From Oceanicola sp. 502str15 (GTDB taxonomy: Bacteria > Pseudomonadota > Alphaproteobacteria > Rhodobacterales > Rhodobacteraceae), in contig NZ_WYDQ01000001.1 in the NCBI RefSeq assembly GCF_024105635.1, positions 1,054,001 to 1,118,000 of the forward strand: a stretch of DNA of 64,000 bases. Reading direction: 5' to 3'. The position numbers and the translations under genes were made by a program. The notes under the pieces were generated by a model. The model saw nothing but the letters and a program-made list of their open reading frames with translations. It ran no database searches and had not been told where the DNA came from. Every line of letters starts with the position of its first letter. Within the stretch, counting starts at the first letter, position 1. Positions 1 to 9,350 of the stretch are shown here, one piece after another.

Positions 1-695
1 TCGACGTAGCCCGCGACCACCAGCAGATCGCCCCCGGCGGAGGCCAGCGAGGCGACCTCGGCGGAGTAGTCGGCCTTGCCGTCTTCATGGGCGGCCGAGA
101 TGGTGACGGTGCCGCCGGCGGCCTCGTAGGCAGCCTGGAAGCTGTCGGCCAGACCCTTGCCGTAGTCGTTGTTGGTGTAGGTCAGCGCGACCGTCTTCAC
201 ATCGTTGTCCATCAGCACCTGGGTCATCACCTCGCCCTGGCGGGCGTCGGAGGGGGCGGTGCGGAAGAAGAGGCCGTTGTCTTCGGTGGTCGACAGGCCC
301 GGCGAGGTGGCGGAGGGGGAGATCATCACCATGCCGTTCGGGACGGCGACGTTGGTGAGGATCGCGCCGGTCACGCCGGAGCAGTCGGCGCCCATGATGC
401 CCTTGATCCCGTCGGAGGTGATCAGTCGTTCGGCGGCGGCCGCGGCGGCGGCGCTGTCGACGCAGGTGCTGTCGGCCTCGACGGCGGTGACGGTGGCGCC
501 GCCCATGAGCGCGCCGCTCTCGGTCACTTCGGCCATGGCCATCTTGGCGGCGTCACGCATGTGGGGCGTGAGGCTTTCGATCGGGCCGGTGAAGCCGAGG
601 ATGATGCCGAGCTTCACTTCGGAGCTGTGGCTTTCGGCCAGCACGGGGCTGCTCAGGGCAGCGATGGCCGTGGTGGCGAGGATGAGTTTTTTCAT
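1..695 (-). CDS. Branched-chain amino acid-type ABC transporter substrate-binding protein (partial, C-terminus off the window)
   Basis: Periplasmic solute-binding protein of the Leu/Ile/Val (LivJ/LivK) type, which would deliver an amino acid or related ligand to a Liv-type ABC permease. The start ATG (693-695) is followed by a clear Sec signal peptide (MKKLILATTAIAALSSPVLA). The mature protein has the LGFTGP-like N-terminal strand and a helix leading to the SATSPGLS ligand loop typical of the family. The coding region runs off the left edge, so only about 231 residues are seen. Permease and ATPase genes are not in view. The true ligand is not readable. Confidence 0.9.
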   Translation of the reverse strand, partial: MKKLILATTAIAALSSPVLAESHSSEVKLGIILGFTGPIESLTPHMRDAAKMAMAEVTESGALMGGATVTAVEADSTCVDSAAAAAAAERLITSDGIKGIMGADCSGVTGAILTNVAVPNGMVMISPSATSPGLSTTEDNGLFFRTAPSDARQGEVMTQVLMDNDVKTVALTYTNNDYGKGLADSFQAAYEAAGGTVTISAAHEDGKADYSAEVASLASAGGDLLVVAGYV

Positions 696-847
696 TGTTG
701 GTCTCCCTGTTGGAACATTGTCCTGCCGGAGAGCCTAGACCGGGAATTTCGCTTTGGAAAGCGGGGCTGTGCGGGTTGCCTTGCGGAAAGTTGAATGGGC
801 TGTGCGGGGGCGGGCGGTTAGGCTTGGGGTCAAAGAGGAGAATTGTG

Positions 848-1933
848 ATGTCTGGACGGATGGCAGGGCTGTTGATCGGGGTTTGGGCCCTTTTCGCAGG
901 GGGCGCGGCTGCGGCGCAGGGCGTGGTGATCGAACGGGTGATGGCCGGGCTGGACGAGCCTTGGGGGCTGGCCTTCATGCCCGGTGGCGGGTTTCTGGTG
1001 ACCGAGCGCGGCGGAGATCTGACCGTGGTCATGAATGGCGAGGCGCAGAGGGTGCGCGGGGTGCCGGATGTCTATGATAGCGGGCAGGGCGGGCTGCTGG
1101 ACGTGATGGTGCCACGGGATTTTGCCCAGAGCCGCGAGGTCTTCGTGAGCTATTCGAAGACGCAGGGCGGCGGGGCCGGGACGGCGCTGGGGAAGGGGCG
1201 GCTGTCGGCGGATGGCACGGCGCTCGAGGGCTTCGAGGTGCTCTTCGAGATGGAGCCCGGATCGAGCGGCGGGCGGCATTTTGGCAGCCGGATCGTGGAG
1301 GGGTCGGACGGGTACATCTACCTGACGATCGGTGAGCGGGGCGACCGGCCGGCGGCGCAGGATCTGGGCCGGGAGAATGGCTCGGTGGTGCGGGTGGCGC
1401 GCGATGGCAGCGTGCCCTCGGACAACCCCTTTGTCGGGCAGGCGGGCGCACAGCCCGAAATCTGGAGCTACGGCCACCGCAACCCGCAGGGCGCGGCGCT
1501 GGACGGGCGCGGGCAGCTCTGGGTGGTGGAGCATGGCGCGCAGGGCGGCGACGAACTGAACCGCGTGGAGAAGGGCGCGAACTATGGCTGGCCGGTGATT
1601 TCCTACGGGCGGCACTACTCGGGGGCGAAGATCGGCGAGGGCGTGGAGAAGCCGGGGATGGTGCAGCCGGTGCATTATTGGGATCCGTCGATCGCGCCCT
1701 CGGGGCTGATGTTCTACTCGGGCAGGCTCTGGCCGGAGTGGGAGGGGCATGTGTTTGTGGGGAGCCTGAAGTTTGACATGATTTCAAGGCTTTCGGCGGA
1801 CGGGCGCGCCGAGTTGGCGCGCATCGAGGCGCCGGAGACGAGCCGGGTGCGCGATGTGCGCGAGGCGCCGGACGGGAGCATCTGGTTTTTGTCGGTGGGC
1901 GAGGGCGCGATTTTCCGGATGACGCCGGAGTAG
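848..1933 (+). CDS. PQQ-dependent aldose sugar dehydrogenase (soluble glucose dehydrogenase/YliI family)
   Basis: Periplasmic six-bladed propeller quinoprotein of the GSDH family, expected to oxidise aldose sugars with PQQ. The 361-residue product begins with a signal peptide ending near AAAAQG. The family hallmark SYGHRNPQG lies in the middle and VVEHG follows; the opening propeller blade contains LAFMPGGGFLVTERGG. ATG 848 was chosen because AGAGGAG lies 5-10 nt upstream and it gives a clean signal peptide; a longer frame reaching 695 has none. It is monocistronic. It is a second PQQ user besides the xoxF enzyme; no PQQ biosynthesis gene is in the window. The substrate is inferred from the family only. 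Confidence 0.88.
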   Translation: MSGRMAGLLIGVWALFAGGAAAAQGVVIERVMAGLDEPWGLAFMPGGGFLVTERGGDLTVVMNGEAQRVRGVPDVYDSGQGGLLDVMVPRDFAQSREVFVSYSKTQGGGAGTALGKGRLSADGTALEGFEVLFEMEPGSSGGRHFGSRIVEGSDGYIYLTIGERGDRPAAQDLGRENGSVVRVARDGSVPSDNPFVGQAGAQPEIWSYGHRNPQGAALDGRGQLWVVEHGAQGGDELNRVEKGANYGWPVISYGRHYSGAKIGEGVEKPGMVQPVHYWDPSIAPSGLMFYSGRLWPEWEGHVFVGSLKFDMISRLSADGRAELARIEAPETSRVRDVREAPDGSIWFLSVGEGAIFRMTPE

Positions 1934-1998
1934 GTTGCGGCCGGGCCTTTTGGTTTGGAGAGGTGTTGAGGGCTTGCCGGTTGGGGCGGCCCCAGGAT

Positions 1999-2058
1999 GC
2001 AGCGTTGAGTGGGGGCCAGCCCCCACACGCAGCGTTCAGTGGGGGCCAGCCCCCACAC
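1999..2058. repeat. Tandem 30-bp repeat, two copies, each a hairpin
   Basis: Two adjacent 30-bp units (1999-2028 and 2029-2058) differ at one base. Each holds a near-perfect palindrome with eight-base arms GTGGGGGC/GCCCCCAC and a two-base loop. They sit between the convergent sugar dehydrogenase and hypothetical genes and are followed by a CCCCGGAGATATTT-like run. Similar hairpin-plus-GGATATTT strings are, from memory, scattered at gene ends in Rhodobacteraceae. It may serve as a bidirectional transcription end or mRNA stabiliser. Confidence 0.75.
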
Positions 2059-2099
2059 CCCCGGAGATATTTGCAGCAAGAAAATGAGCTGGGGGCGCT

Positions 2100-3206
2100 T
2101 CAGTCTTGGCGGGGGGCGATATGGCGTGTGCGGGTGGTGTAGGCGGTTGTGGGGGCGAGGTTGGTTGCGGTGTCGTGCAGGTGTTCGGGGCGCGGGATGA
2201 AGAAGCTGCCGGGCCGTTGCAGCGGGTCGCGGGGGTTTGCGGCGCTGTCGTGAGGTTTGGTGAAGGGCACCGGATTGGCGAGGGCGGTGTTGAGGGGCGC
2301 GGCGGGGCGGTATTTGGCGATCGCGGGCGCGAGGGAGAGGCCGTCGAGGCGGGCGCAGTCCGGCGGGGCGCAGGCGATTTCGATGTAGGGGGCGTAGAGG
2401 TAGAGGCCGTCGAGCACGGCGGGGCCTTGCTCGGTGAGGATGTAGGAGCCGTAGGTCATCTGCGCGCTGTCGCCCTGGTGGAAGGCGGCGTAGTTGAGCC
2501 TGTCGTTGTAGATATGGGTGAAGTGGGGGGCGCCTTGCATGGCGGCGCTTATGGCTTTGGTCAGGGCGGTTTCGAGCGCGCCTTGTTCGGCCCTGTCGAG
2601 GGTGCCCCAGAGCATCGGCGGGCGCAGGGCGCGGTGGTGGGTGAAGGGGAGGGGCTGTGCGGGCACGTCGACGAAGTGGCGGGCCGGGTCGGCGGCGATC
2701 TGGGGGCGCAGGGCGGCGATTTCGACCTCGCTCAGCCTAGCGTCGGTGAGGGTGACGGGGCGGGCGTGGGGCAGGAGCGGGGCGAAATCCATGCGGGAGA
2801 CGTTGCAATAGGCCATGGCGGCGACCTCGCGGGCCTCGCGCACGGCCCAGATGATCTTGGAGTCCTTGTCGCCCTCGCAATATTGCGGCGCGGGGCCGGT
2901 GTTGGTGAGCTCGCCGAGGAAGCGGCGGCCGTAGAAGCCGATTTCGGTGTTGGTCAGGGTGGCCGGATCCTCGATGGCATACCAGCCGCGGGGGCCGTCG
3001 TGGAACACGAGGAGATCGGCCTCTGCGAGATCGGTGGAGAGCACTTGCGAGAGCGGGACGCGGGGCAGGTCCGCCAGGCTGCGCTCGTTGGGGACGACGC
3101 CGCGCAGGGCGGAGGCGAGGGAGAGCACCGTCCAGACGCCCAAGGCGAGGAGGGCAAGGGTGGCGGCGCCCAGCGCGAGGCCGAGGACCAGGGGCAGGCG
3201 TCTCAT
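2100..3206 (-). CDS. Hypothetical membrane-anchored or exported protein
   Basis: I do not recognise this 368-residue protein. It opens with one hydrophobic segment (about residues 4-27, rich in Leu and Ala), so it is either anchored with a periplasmic domain or secreted. The body contains paired Cys (CAPPDC) and a Pro-rich C-terminus. The start ATG (3204-3206) overlaps the stop of the upstream acetyltransferase gene by 4 bp (ATGA), so the two are probably translationally coupled. A longer in-frame extension to 3479 overlaps the acetyltransferase gene and is Arg/Pro-rich, which looks like shadow coding. Confidence 0.6.
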   Translation of the reverse strand: MRRLPLVLGLALGAATLALLALGVWTVLSLASALRGVVPNERSLADLPRVPLSQVLSTDLAEADLLVFHDGPRGWYAIEDPATLTNTEIGFYGRRFLGELTNTGPAPQYCEGDKDSKIIWAVREAREVAAMAYCNVSRMDFAPLLPHARPVTLTDARLSEVEIAALRPQIAADPARHFVDVPAQPLPFTHHRALRPPMLWGTLDRAEQGALETALTKAISAAMQGAPHFTHIYNDRLNYAAFHQGDSAQMTYGSYILTEQGPAVLDGLYLYAPYIEIACAPPDCARLDGLSLAPAIAKYRPAAPLNTALANPVPFTKPHDSAANPRDPLQRPGSFFIPRPEHLHDTATNLAPTTAYTTRTRHIAPRQD

Positions 3207-3706
3207 GGGGCGGCGGGCCGGGGGAGGCAGTAGTAGGTGCTGTCGGACCATTCGCCGTTGATGCAGAAGGTGTTGGCCGCGTGGTGGGTGACGGTGAAGC
3301 CGCATTTCTCGAGCACGCGGGCGGAGCCGATGTTGCGGGGGTCGATGTCGGCGGTGAGGGCGGCGCAGGCGGGGTGGCGGGCGAAGGCTTCGGCGCAGAG
3401 GGCGGTGAGGGCTTCGGTGGCGTAGCCATGGCCCCAGGCGGCGGGCGCGAGCAGGTAGCCGACCTCCCATTCGCGCCACATGCCGGCGCGGCCGATGAGC
3501 TGGCCGTCGTGGAGGATCATCAGCTCGGGGCCAAGCTCGCGCTCGGCGCGGATGAAGCCTTCGAGGCGCGCGGCGGTCTGTTCGAGGTGCTCATGGGCCG
3601 GGTGGGACCAGTGCCGCATGGCGACGGGGTCGGTGAAGATGGCGTGGAGCGCGGCGAGGTCGCCGGGTTCGGCGGGGCGCAGGGTGAGGCGGGCGGTCTG
3701 GATCAT
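3203..3706 (-). CDS. GNAT family N-acetyltransferase (RimJ/RimL-like)
   Basis: Acetyl-CoA-dependent N-acetyltransferase, cytosolic, 167 residues. The start MIQTARLTLRP is the classic opening of RimJ/RimL-type enzymes. The acetyl-CoA site appears as AAWGHGYATEA, and the C-terminal NIGSARVLEKCGF motif is the usual GNAT motif B. Substrate cannot be predicted; it may be a protein N-terminus or a small amine. ATG at 3704-3706 fits the family length; an upstream in-frame start at 3745 adds an Arg-rich stretch without homology. The gene overlaps the following hypothetical gene by 4 bp. Confidence 0.88.
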   Translation of the reverse strand: MIQTARLTLRPAEPGDLAALHAIFTDPVAMRHWSHPAHEHLEQTAARLEGFIRAERELGPELMILHDGQLIGRAGMWREWEVGYLLAPAAWGHGYATEALTALCAEAFARHPACAALTADIDPRNIGSARVLEKCGFTVTHHAANTFCINGEWSDSTYYCLPRPAAP

Positions 3707-3722
3707 GGGGCCGTCTCGGGGG

Positions 3723-4727
3723 CTAGACCGAAAGCCGCGCCCCATGGGAGCCGCGTTCGCGGTAGGGGGTGGTTTGATACTGGGCGCGGTAGCATTTGGA
3801 GAAATGCGAGGGCGAGGTGAAGCCGCAGGCCAGGGCCACGTTGATCACCGACATGTCGGTTTGCATCAGCAGGTTGCGGGCCTTTTGCAGCCGCAGTTCC
3901 ATGTAGTAGCGCTTGGGCGAGCGGTTGAGGTAGCGGCGAAAGAGGCGCTCGAGCTGGCGGGTGGAGAGCACCACGTCGTCGGCGAGGCGGGCGGGCGAGA
4001 TCGGCTCTTCGAGGTTTTGCTCCATGATCTGGATGACGCGCGACAGCTTGGGGTGGCGGACGCCGATGCGGGTGGGGATCGAGAGGCGCTGGGTGTCCTG
4101 ATCGGTGCGGATCGAGGAATAGATGAGCTGGTCGGCCACGGTGTTGGCCAGCTCCTCGCCGTGGTCTTCGGCGATGATCTGAAGCGCGAGGTCGATGGAG
4201 GCGGTGCCGCCTGCGGTGGTCATCCGGTTGCCGTCATGGACGAAGACGGTCTTGGTGAGGCGGACCTCCTCGAATTCTTCGGTGAAGCTGTCGGCGTTTT
4301 CCCAGTGGATCGTGGCGCGCTTGCCGTCGAGCAGGCCGGCGCGGGCGAGCAGGTAGCCGGCGGTGCAGAGACCGCCGATGGTGAGGCCGCGGCGAGCCTG
4401 CTTGCGCAGCCATGCCAGCAGCTTGGGGGAGGCCTTGCCCTCGACGTCGAGCCCGGCGCAGGCAAGCACCACCTCCTCGCGGTTGAGGTCGTCGAGCCCG
4501 CCGTCGACCTGGAACACCGAGCCGCAGGAGGCCTGCACCGGCGTGCCGCCCTCCGAGATCAGGCGCCAGTCGTAGAGGCGGGCATTGGCGGTGCGGTTGG
4601 CGAGGCGCAGGGCGTCGATGGCCCCGGCGAAACTGAGCAGCGAAAAATCGGGCACCAGAAGAAAGGCAAAGCTGCGCGGCTTGGCCGGCACTTCCACCAC
4701 AAGAGTTTGCGTGTCCGCCCGCCGCAT
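3723..4727 (-). CDS. GlxA-type transcriptional regulator (DJ-1/PfpI domain plus AraC helix-turn-helix)
   Basis: DNA-binding regulator of 334 residues. Residues about 17-190 form a class I amidotransferase-like DJ-1/PfpI domain (GGLCTAGYLLARAG is the nucleophile-elbow region, with Cys in the usual place). Residues about 225-325 form a double AraC-type helix-turn-helix (LADDVVLSTRQLERLF and VALACGFTSPSHFSKCYR). The layout matches GbdR/CdhR-type activators of quaternary-amine catabolism, but the ligand cannot be read. It lies just upstream of the acetyltransferase-hypothetical pair with a 16-bp gap and may be co-transcribed with them. Confidence 0.9.
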   Translation of the reverse strand: MRRADTQTLVVEVPAKPRSFAFLLVPDFSLLSFAGAIDALRLANRTANARLYDWRLISEGGTPVQASCGSVFQVDGGLDDLNREEVVLACAGLDVEGKASPKLLAWLRKQARRGLTIGGLCTAGYLLARAGLLDGKRATIHWENADSFTEEFEEVRLTKTVFVHDGNRMTTAGGTASIDLALQIIAEDHGEELANTVADQLIYSSIRTDQDTQRLSIPTRIGVRHPKLSRVIQIMEQNLEEPISPARLADDVVLSTRQLERLFRRYLNRSPKRYYMELRLQKARNLLMQTDMSVINVALACGFTSPSHFSKCYRAQYQTTPYRERGSHGARLSV

Positions 4728-4916
4728 CGGCCTGGCTCCATCCTAGATGTTGTCCCCGGGGGGGAGGCAATCAGGATTTGACACATGGCGCAAGAGCGGG
4801 CGGGCGAGAAAATTGCCCGCGCCGGTGGCGCAGGGCTAGCCGGGGGGCGGCGCTCGCCCTATAAGGGCGGCCTCTGCCGCGCAGGGAGGCGCGGGATGAA
4901 TGAAGGACGCGAGACC

Positions 4917-6287
4917 ATGAGCAAGACCTGGACCAAGACCGACTGGCGCAACAAGCCCCGGGTTCAGATGCCGGATTATCCAGATGCGGCAGCCCTGAAT
5001 GCCGTTGAGGCGCAGCTTGCCAAATATCCGCCGCTGGTGTTTGCCGGAGAGGCGCGCCGGTTGCGCGCCGAGCTGGGCAAGGCCGCGCGCGGCGAGGCGT
5101 TTCTGCTTCAGGGCGGCGATTGCGCCGAGAGCTTTGCGGAGTTCAGCGGCGACAACATCCGCGACACCTTCAAGGTGATGTTGCAGATGGCGATCGTGCT
5201 GACCTATGGCGCCAAGGTGCCGGTGGTGAAGGTGGGCCGGATGGCGGGGCAGTTTGCCAAGCCGCGCTCGGCCCCGACCGAGACCAAGGATGGCGTGGAG
5301 CTGCCGAGCTACCGGGGCGACATCATCAACGAGCTGGACTTCACCCCCGAGGCCCGCATTCCGGACCCCAAGAAGATGCTTCAGGCCTACACCCAGGCGG
5401 CGGCGACGCTGAACCTGCTGCGGGCCTTCTCGCAGGGTGGTTTTGCCGATATTCACCGGGTTCACGCCTGGACGACGGGCTTCGCGGATGAGGATCGCGG
5501 TGCACGATACAGAGACCTCAGCAACCGGATTCAGGATGCGCTCGACTTCATGTCTGCCGCCGGGATCGACAGCGACAGCGTGCATGCCATGCAGTCGGTG
5601 GATTTCTACACCAGCCACGAAGCGCTGCTGCTGGAATACGAGGAGGCGCTCACCCGCGTCGACTCCACCACCGGCCAGACCGTTGCCGGCTCGGGCCACA
5701 TGGTGTGGATCGGGGATCGCACCCGCCAGACCGACGGGGCGCATGTGGAATACTGCAAGGGCATCATCAACCCGATCGGGCTGAAGGCCGGCCCGACGAT
5801 GGAGAGCGATGACCTGAAGCGCCTGATGGCGGATCTGAACCCCAAGAACGAGGCCGGGCGGCTCACGCTGATCACCCGCTTCGGGGCGGGCAAGGTGGAA
5901 GAGCACCTGCCGCGTCTGATCGAGGTGGTGAAGAGCGAGGGCGCCAATGTGGTGTGGGTCTGCGATGCGATGCATGGCAACACCATCAAGAGCGAAAGCG
6001 GCTACAAGACCCGGCCCTTCGACCGGGTGCTGGGCGAGGTGCGCGAGTTCTTCGCGGCCCATCGCGCGGCGGGCACCATCCCCGGTGGTGTGCATTTCGA
6101 GATGACCGGCAAGGATGTGACCGAGTGCACCGGCGGCGTGCGTGCCGTCACCGACGAAGACCTTGGTTCGCGCTACCACACGGCCTGCGACCCGCGCCTG
6201 AATGCGTCGCAGTCGCTGGAACTGGCGTTTCTGGTGGCCGAGGAGCTTTCGAACCGGGGCAAGGCGGCGGCCGCCGAGGCGGTCTGA
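4917..6287 (+). CDS. aroG: 3-deoxy-7-phosphoheptulonate synthase, class II
   Basis: First enzyme of the shikimate pathway: condenses phosphoenolpyruvate and erythrose 4-phosphate to DAHP in the cytosol. The 456-residue length and the motifs [27 protein letters not shown] and [15 protein letters not shown] identify the plant/actinobacterial-type class II enzyme rather than the AroF/G/H class I type. ATG 4917 begins the conserved [14 protein letters not shown] segment; upstream in-frame residues to 4785 are low-complexity. It is monocistronic and followed by a strong terminator. The symbol varies between genomes (aroF/aroG); the function is firm. Confidence 0.96.
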   Translation: MSKTWTKTDWRNKPRVQMPDYPDAAALNAVEAQLAKYPPLVFAGEARRLRAELGKAARGEAFLLQGGDCAESFAEFSGDNIRDTFKVMLQMAIVLTYGAKVPVVKVGRMAGQFAKPRSAPTETKDGVELPSYRGDIINELDFTPEARIPDPKKMLQAYTQAAATLNLLRAFSQGGFADIHRVHAWTTGFADEDRGARYRDLSNRIQDALDFMSAAGIDSDSVHAMQSVDFYTSHEALLLEYEEALTRVDSTTGQTVAGSGHMVWIGDRTRQTDGAHVEYCKGIINPIGLKAGPTMESDDLKRLMADLNPKNEAGRLTLITRFGAGKVEEHLPRLIEVVKSEGANVVWVCDAMHGNTIKSESGYKTRPFDRVLGEVREFFAAHRAAGTIPGGVHFEMTGKDVTECTGGVRAVTDEDLGSRYHTACDPRLNASQSLELAFLVAEELSNRGKAAAAEAV

Positions 6288-6314
6288 CGCCGGCCGAAAG
6301 GGTGATTAAGATGC

Positions 6315-6350
6315 AAACGGCGGGCTGGAATGGCCCGCCGTTTGGCTTTT
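6315..6350 (+). terminator. Rho-independent terminator after the DAHP synthase gene
   Basis: Perfect 11-bp stem AAACGGCGGGC (6315-6325) with GCCCGCCGTTT (6333-6343), seven-base loop, followed by GGCTTTT. The stem's leading A-run also provides a T-run on the minus strand, so it can end the convergent PAS gene (6373-7140) too. Confidence 0.85.
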
Positions 6351-6372
6351 GGGGGGCGCGTTCTGTGTCCCG

Positions 6373-7140
6373 CTAGCTTTCGGTCTCGACGGTTTCGCCA
6401 TCGCTGCGCACGAGGCGCAGGCGGGGCTTTTCGCCCGGCTCGGGGCGGCTGGGCGGGGTGCGCGGCTGCGGCGGCGTGTAGCTGGCGGCGGGTTCGGAGA
6501 AGCCCGGAGTTTCGTTGAGTTGCTGGCGGGTGCGGCGGGCGGTGAGCCGGTCGTCGCGGGTTTGGGGGGGATCGGTCAGCTCGTGTTTCACGCCGGTGCG
6601 GATCGGGCGGACGACGTCGTCCTTTACGATGAAGCGGCGGGGCGAGCGGCCGATGGGGCCGATGGTGCAGAGGCAGCCGAGGGCACGGGTAACGTCGCCG
6701 AAGTCCGATGCCAGCGGGAGCAGGAGCATTTGCGCGTCCATCGGCGGGCGGCCCACGCCACGCTCGCCGGCAAGGGTGAGCAGGGCGGTGGAGGGGCCGG
6801 CGAAGACATCTTCGAGGGCGCGGCTGAGGGTGGCGCGGTGCTCGGGCATGAACATGGAGGTGCAAGGCATGCCGCGCACTTCCATTCCCATCAGGTCGTT
6901 GAGGTGCATCCCCGCCAGCCGGAACCGCCCGACGCCGGGCGCGATGCGCTCGAGGATGAAGGCATATTCCAGCGTTTCCTCGATGGCCCGCGGGTCGACC
7001 TCGGCGCGGGAGGGCACTTGACGGGGGCCGCGAAGCTCCTCCCAATACTGGCGCAGCGCATGGACTGCGGGAAACCGGATATCGTTGTGATACTTCATCA
7101 GCGAAACAACCTCGCGGTCGCTATCATCTTGATGTTCCAT
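6373..7140 (-). CDS. PAS-domain protein (PAS_5-like) of unknown function
   Basis: Soluble 255-residue protein. Residues about 15-160 match the single-PAS_5 proteins common in Alphaproteobacteria (MKYHNDIRFPAVHALRQYWEEL at the start; FRLAGMHLNDLMGMEVRGM in the core). The C-terminal 80 residues are Pro/Arg-rich and probably disordered. No output domain is present. Start ATG 7138-7140 has a GAGGG element just upstream; a TTG six codons earlier is possible. The homologue family is sometimes linked to cell-envelope or development control, but nothing here fixes the role. Confidence 0.8.
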   Translation of the reverse strand: MEHQDDSDREVVSLMKYHNDIRFPAVHALRQYWEELRGPRQVPSRAEVDPRAIEETLEYAFILERIAPGVGRFRLAGMHLNDLMGMEVRGMPCTSMFMPEHRATLSRALEDVFAGPSTALLTLAGERGVGRPPMDAQMLLLPLASDFGDVTRALGCLCTIGPIGRSPRRFIVKDDVVRPIRTGVKHELTDPPQTRDDRLTARRTRQQLNETPGFSEPAASYTPPQPRTPPSRPEPGEKPRLRLVRSDGETVETES

Positions 7141-7272
7141 GCTCTCGCCCTCGCGCAAAAACCCATTGGCTTTGTTGTCCAGGGGCGCACGGTCTGTTAA
7201 CCCATAGACAAGAAAGATTACCTATCTGTTAATACCACAATGCCCGACGCATTTCCGGGGGGAAATTCATAA

Positions 7273-8169
7273 ATGGTTAACTCCATGACGGGGTTCGCCG
7301 CCCGCACCCAGCAGGGCAGCGACTACACCTGGAGCTGGGAACTGCGCGGGGTGAATGGCAAGGGCCTGGAGCTGCGTTTGCGGCTTCCGGAGTGGATTTC
7401 GGGCTTGGAACAGGCGCTGCGCACCGAATTGAGCCGCGCCCTGATACGTGGCAATATTTCGCTCACTCTGCGGCTTCAGCGCAGCCGGGGCGAGGGGATG
7501 ATGCAGCTTGACGGCGCCCAGCTCAGCCAGGTTCTGGCCGCTTTGAGCGCGATCACCCGCGAGGCAGAGCGGGCCGGGGTGGAGCTGAAGGCGCCGACGA
7601 CCGCGGAGATCCTGTCGATGAAGGGCATCGCCGACGACCCCAACACGCTGAGCGAGGGGGCCTCGGTGGCGCTGCGCTCCAAGCTGATGGCCGACTTCCG
7701 CCCGCTGCTGGACAGTTTCATCGAGATGCGCGCCACCGAGGGGGCGGCGCTGCATGCGGTGATGCTGGCCCATCTCGACAAGGTGGCCAAGCTGGTGGCG
7801 CAGGCCCGCCCCGTGGCCGAGGAGCGCAAGGCGGAGATGGCCGACAGCCTGAAGCAGAACCTCGCCCGCGTGATGGAGAACGCCAAGGGGCTCGACGAGT
7901 CGCGGGTGGCGCAGGAGGTGGCGTTGCTGGCGCTGAAATCGGACGTGACCGAGGAGCTGGACCGGCTGGAGGCCCATGTTACGGCAAGCCGCGAGCTGCT
8001 GGCCAGCGAGGATGCGGTGGGGCGCAAGCTCGACTTTCTCTGCCAGGAGTTCAACCGCGAGGCCAACACGCTCTGTTCCAAGGCGCAGGCGGTGGAGCTG
8101 ACCCGCATCGGGCTTGACCTCAAGGCCGCCATCGACCAGATGCGGGAGCAGGTTCAGAACATCGAGTGA
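7273..8169 (+). CDS. yicC: YicC family endoribonuclease-like protein
   Basis: 298 residues with the family start VNSMTGFA and the C-terminal hallmark GRKLDFLCQEFNREANTLCSKA. E. coli YicC is reported to be a small-RNA-directed endoribonuclease; that activity here is inference by homology. It precedes gmk by only 9 bp, the usual arrangement in Alphaproteobacteria. The long coiled middle segment (about residues 150-250) is typical. Confidence 0.93.
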   Translation: MVNSMTGFAARTQQGSDYTWSWELRGVNGKGLELRLRLPEWISGLEQALRTELSRALIRGNISLTLRLQRSRGEGMMQLDGAQLSQVLAALSAITREAERAGVELKAPTTAEILSMKGIADDPNTLSEGASVALRSKLMADFRPLLDSFIEMRATEGAALHAVMLAHLDKVAKLVAQARPVAEERKAEMADSLKQNLARVMENAKGLDESRVAQEVALLALKSDVTEELDRLEAHVTASRELLASEDAVGRKLDFLCQEFNREANTLCSKAQAVELTRIGLDLKAAIDQMREQVQNIE

Positions 8170-8178
8170 GGGGGAGCC

Positions 8179-8823
8179 TTGGCCCGACGCGGATTGCTCA
8201 TCATCCTGTCTTCGCCTTCCGGCGCAGGCAAGACCACCCTGGCGAGACGGCTGATGGAGTGGGATGTCGACCTCAGATTCTCGGTCAGCGCCACCACCCG
8301 CCCGCCGCGTCCCGGCGAAGAGGATGGGGTGCACTACCACTTTCTCACCGAGACGGAATTTCGCCAGCAGGTGGCCGACGAGCAGATGCTGGAGCATGCC
8401 CATGTGTTCGGCAACCACTACGGCAGCCCCGCCGGCCCGGTGCGCGAGGCGATCAACGCGGGCCGTGACGTGCTGTTTGACGTGGACTGGCAGGGCGCCC
8501 AGCAGATCCGCAACTCGGAGCTTGGCCGCCACACGCTGTCGATCTTCATCCTGCCGCCCAGCATCGACGAGCTGCGCCGCCGGTTGATCGAGCGGGGGCA
8601 GGACGGGGCGGACACCATCTCGAAGCGGATGCAGAAGAGTTGGGACGAGATCAGCCATTGGGACAGCTATGATTACGTGCTGGTGAACGACGATCTCGAC
8701 GACAGCGAGCGGCACTTGCGCACCATCGTCTCGGCGGAGCGGATGCGCCGCGCCCAGCAGCCCGACCTTGCCGCCCATGTCCGCACGCTTCACGAGCAAT
8801 TTCGAGAGAAGGAAGACCGATGA
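8179..8823 (+). CDS. gmk: Guanylate kinase
   Basis: Cytosolic enzyme converting GMP plus ATP to GDP plus ADP, needed for nucleotide synthesis. The P-loop [10 protein letters not shown] is at residues 11-20 and the GMP-binding segment [13 protein letters not shown] follows. [13 protein letters not shown] is the conserved core strand. The start is TTG (8179), preceded by GAGGGGGAG; no ATG lies early in frame. Length 214 residues is normal. The gene overlaps the next one by 4 bp (ATGA). Confidence 0.96.
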   Translation: MARRGLLIILSSPSGAGKTTLARRLMEWDVDLRFSVSATTRPPRPGEEDGVHYHFLTETEFRQQVADEQMLEHAHVFGNHYGSPAGPVREAINAGRDVLFDVDWQGAQQIRNSELGRHTLSIFILPPSIDELRRRLIERGQDGADTISKRMQKSWDEISHWDSYDYVLVNDDLDDSERHLRTIVSAERMRRAQQPDLAAHVRTLHEQFREKEDR

Positions 8824-9344
8824 TCTATGCGCTGGACGGTTTCGAGCCGCAATTGCCGGAGGATGGCGACGTCTGGGTGGCGCCCGATGCCAATGTGATC
8901 GGCAAGGTGGTGCTGGAAAGCGGCGCCTCGGTCTGGTTCGGGGCGACGCTGCGGGGCGACAACGAGGAGATCCGGGTGGGAGCGGGCGCGAATGTGCAGG
9001 AAAACACCGTTTGCCACACCGATCCGGGCTGCCCGCTGACCATCGGCGCGGGGGTGACGGTGGGCCACAAGGCCATGCTGCACGGCTGCACCATCGGGGA
9101 GAACTCGCTGATCGGGATGGGCGCCACGGTGCTGAACCGCGCGGTGATCGGCAAGAACTGCCTGATCGGGGCCGGGGCGCTGATTACCGAGGGCAAGGAA
9201 ATTCCGGACGGCTCGCTGGTGATGGGCGCGCCCGGCAAGATCGTGCGCCAGCTCGACGCGGAGGCGATCGAGAAGTTGAAGAGCTCGGCGCTCTACTACC
9301 AGCAGAACATGCGGCGGTTCCGCGCCGGGCTGAAGGCGCTGTAG
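8820..9344 (+). CDS. Gamma-carbonic anhydrase family protein (YrdA-like)
   Basis: Left-handed beta-helix hexapeptide-repeat protein, 174 residues, forming a trimer in this family. Three His at positions about 66, 83 and 88 match the metal ligands of gamma-carbonic anhydrases (HTDPG and GHKAMLHGC). Carbonic anhydrase activity is unproven for many YrdA-type members. The start overlaps gmk by 4 bp, suggesting coupled translation in a yicC-gmk-CA-phoR transcript. Confidence 0.92.
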   Translation: MIYALDGFEPQLPEDGDVWVAPDANVIGKVVLESGASVWFGATLRGDNEEIRVGAGANVQENTVCHTDPGCPLTIGAGVTVGHKAMLHGCTIGENSLIGMGATVLNRAVIGKNCLIGAGALITEGKEIPDGSLVMGAPGKIVRQLDAEAIEKLKSSALYYQQNMRRFRAGLKAL

Positions 9345-9350
9345 CCGCAG

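Noticed and set aside
2106..3233. Long plus-strand frame opposite the hypothetical and acetyltransferase genes
   Set aside because: A Gly/Val/Glu-rich shadow of the minus-strand genes. The minus-strand frames have overlapping stop-start pairs and a GNAT motif set.
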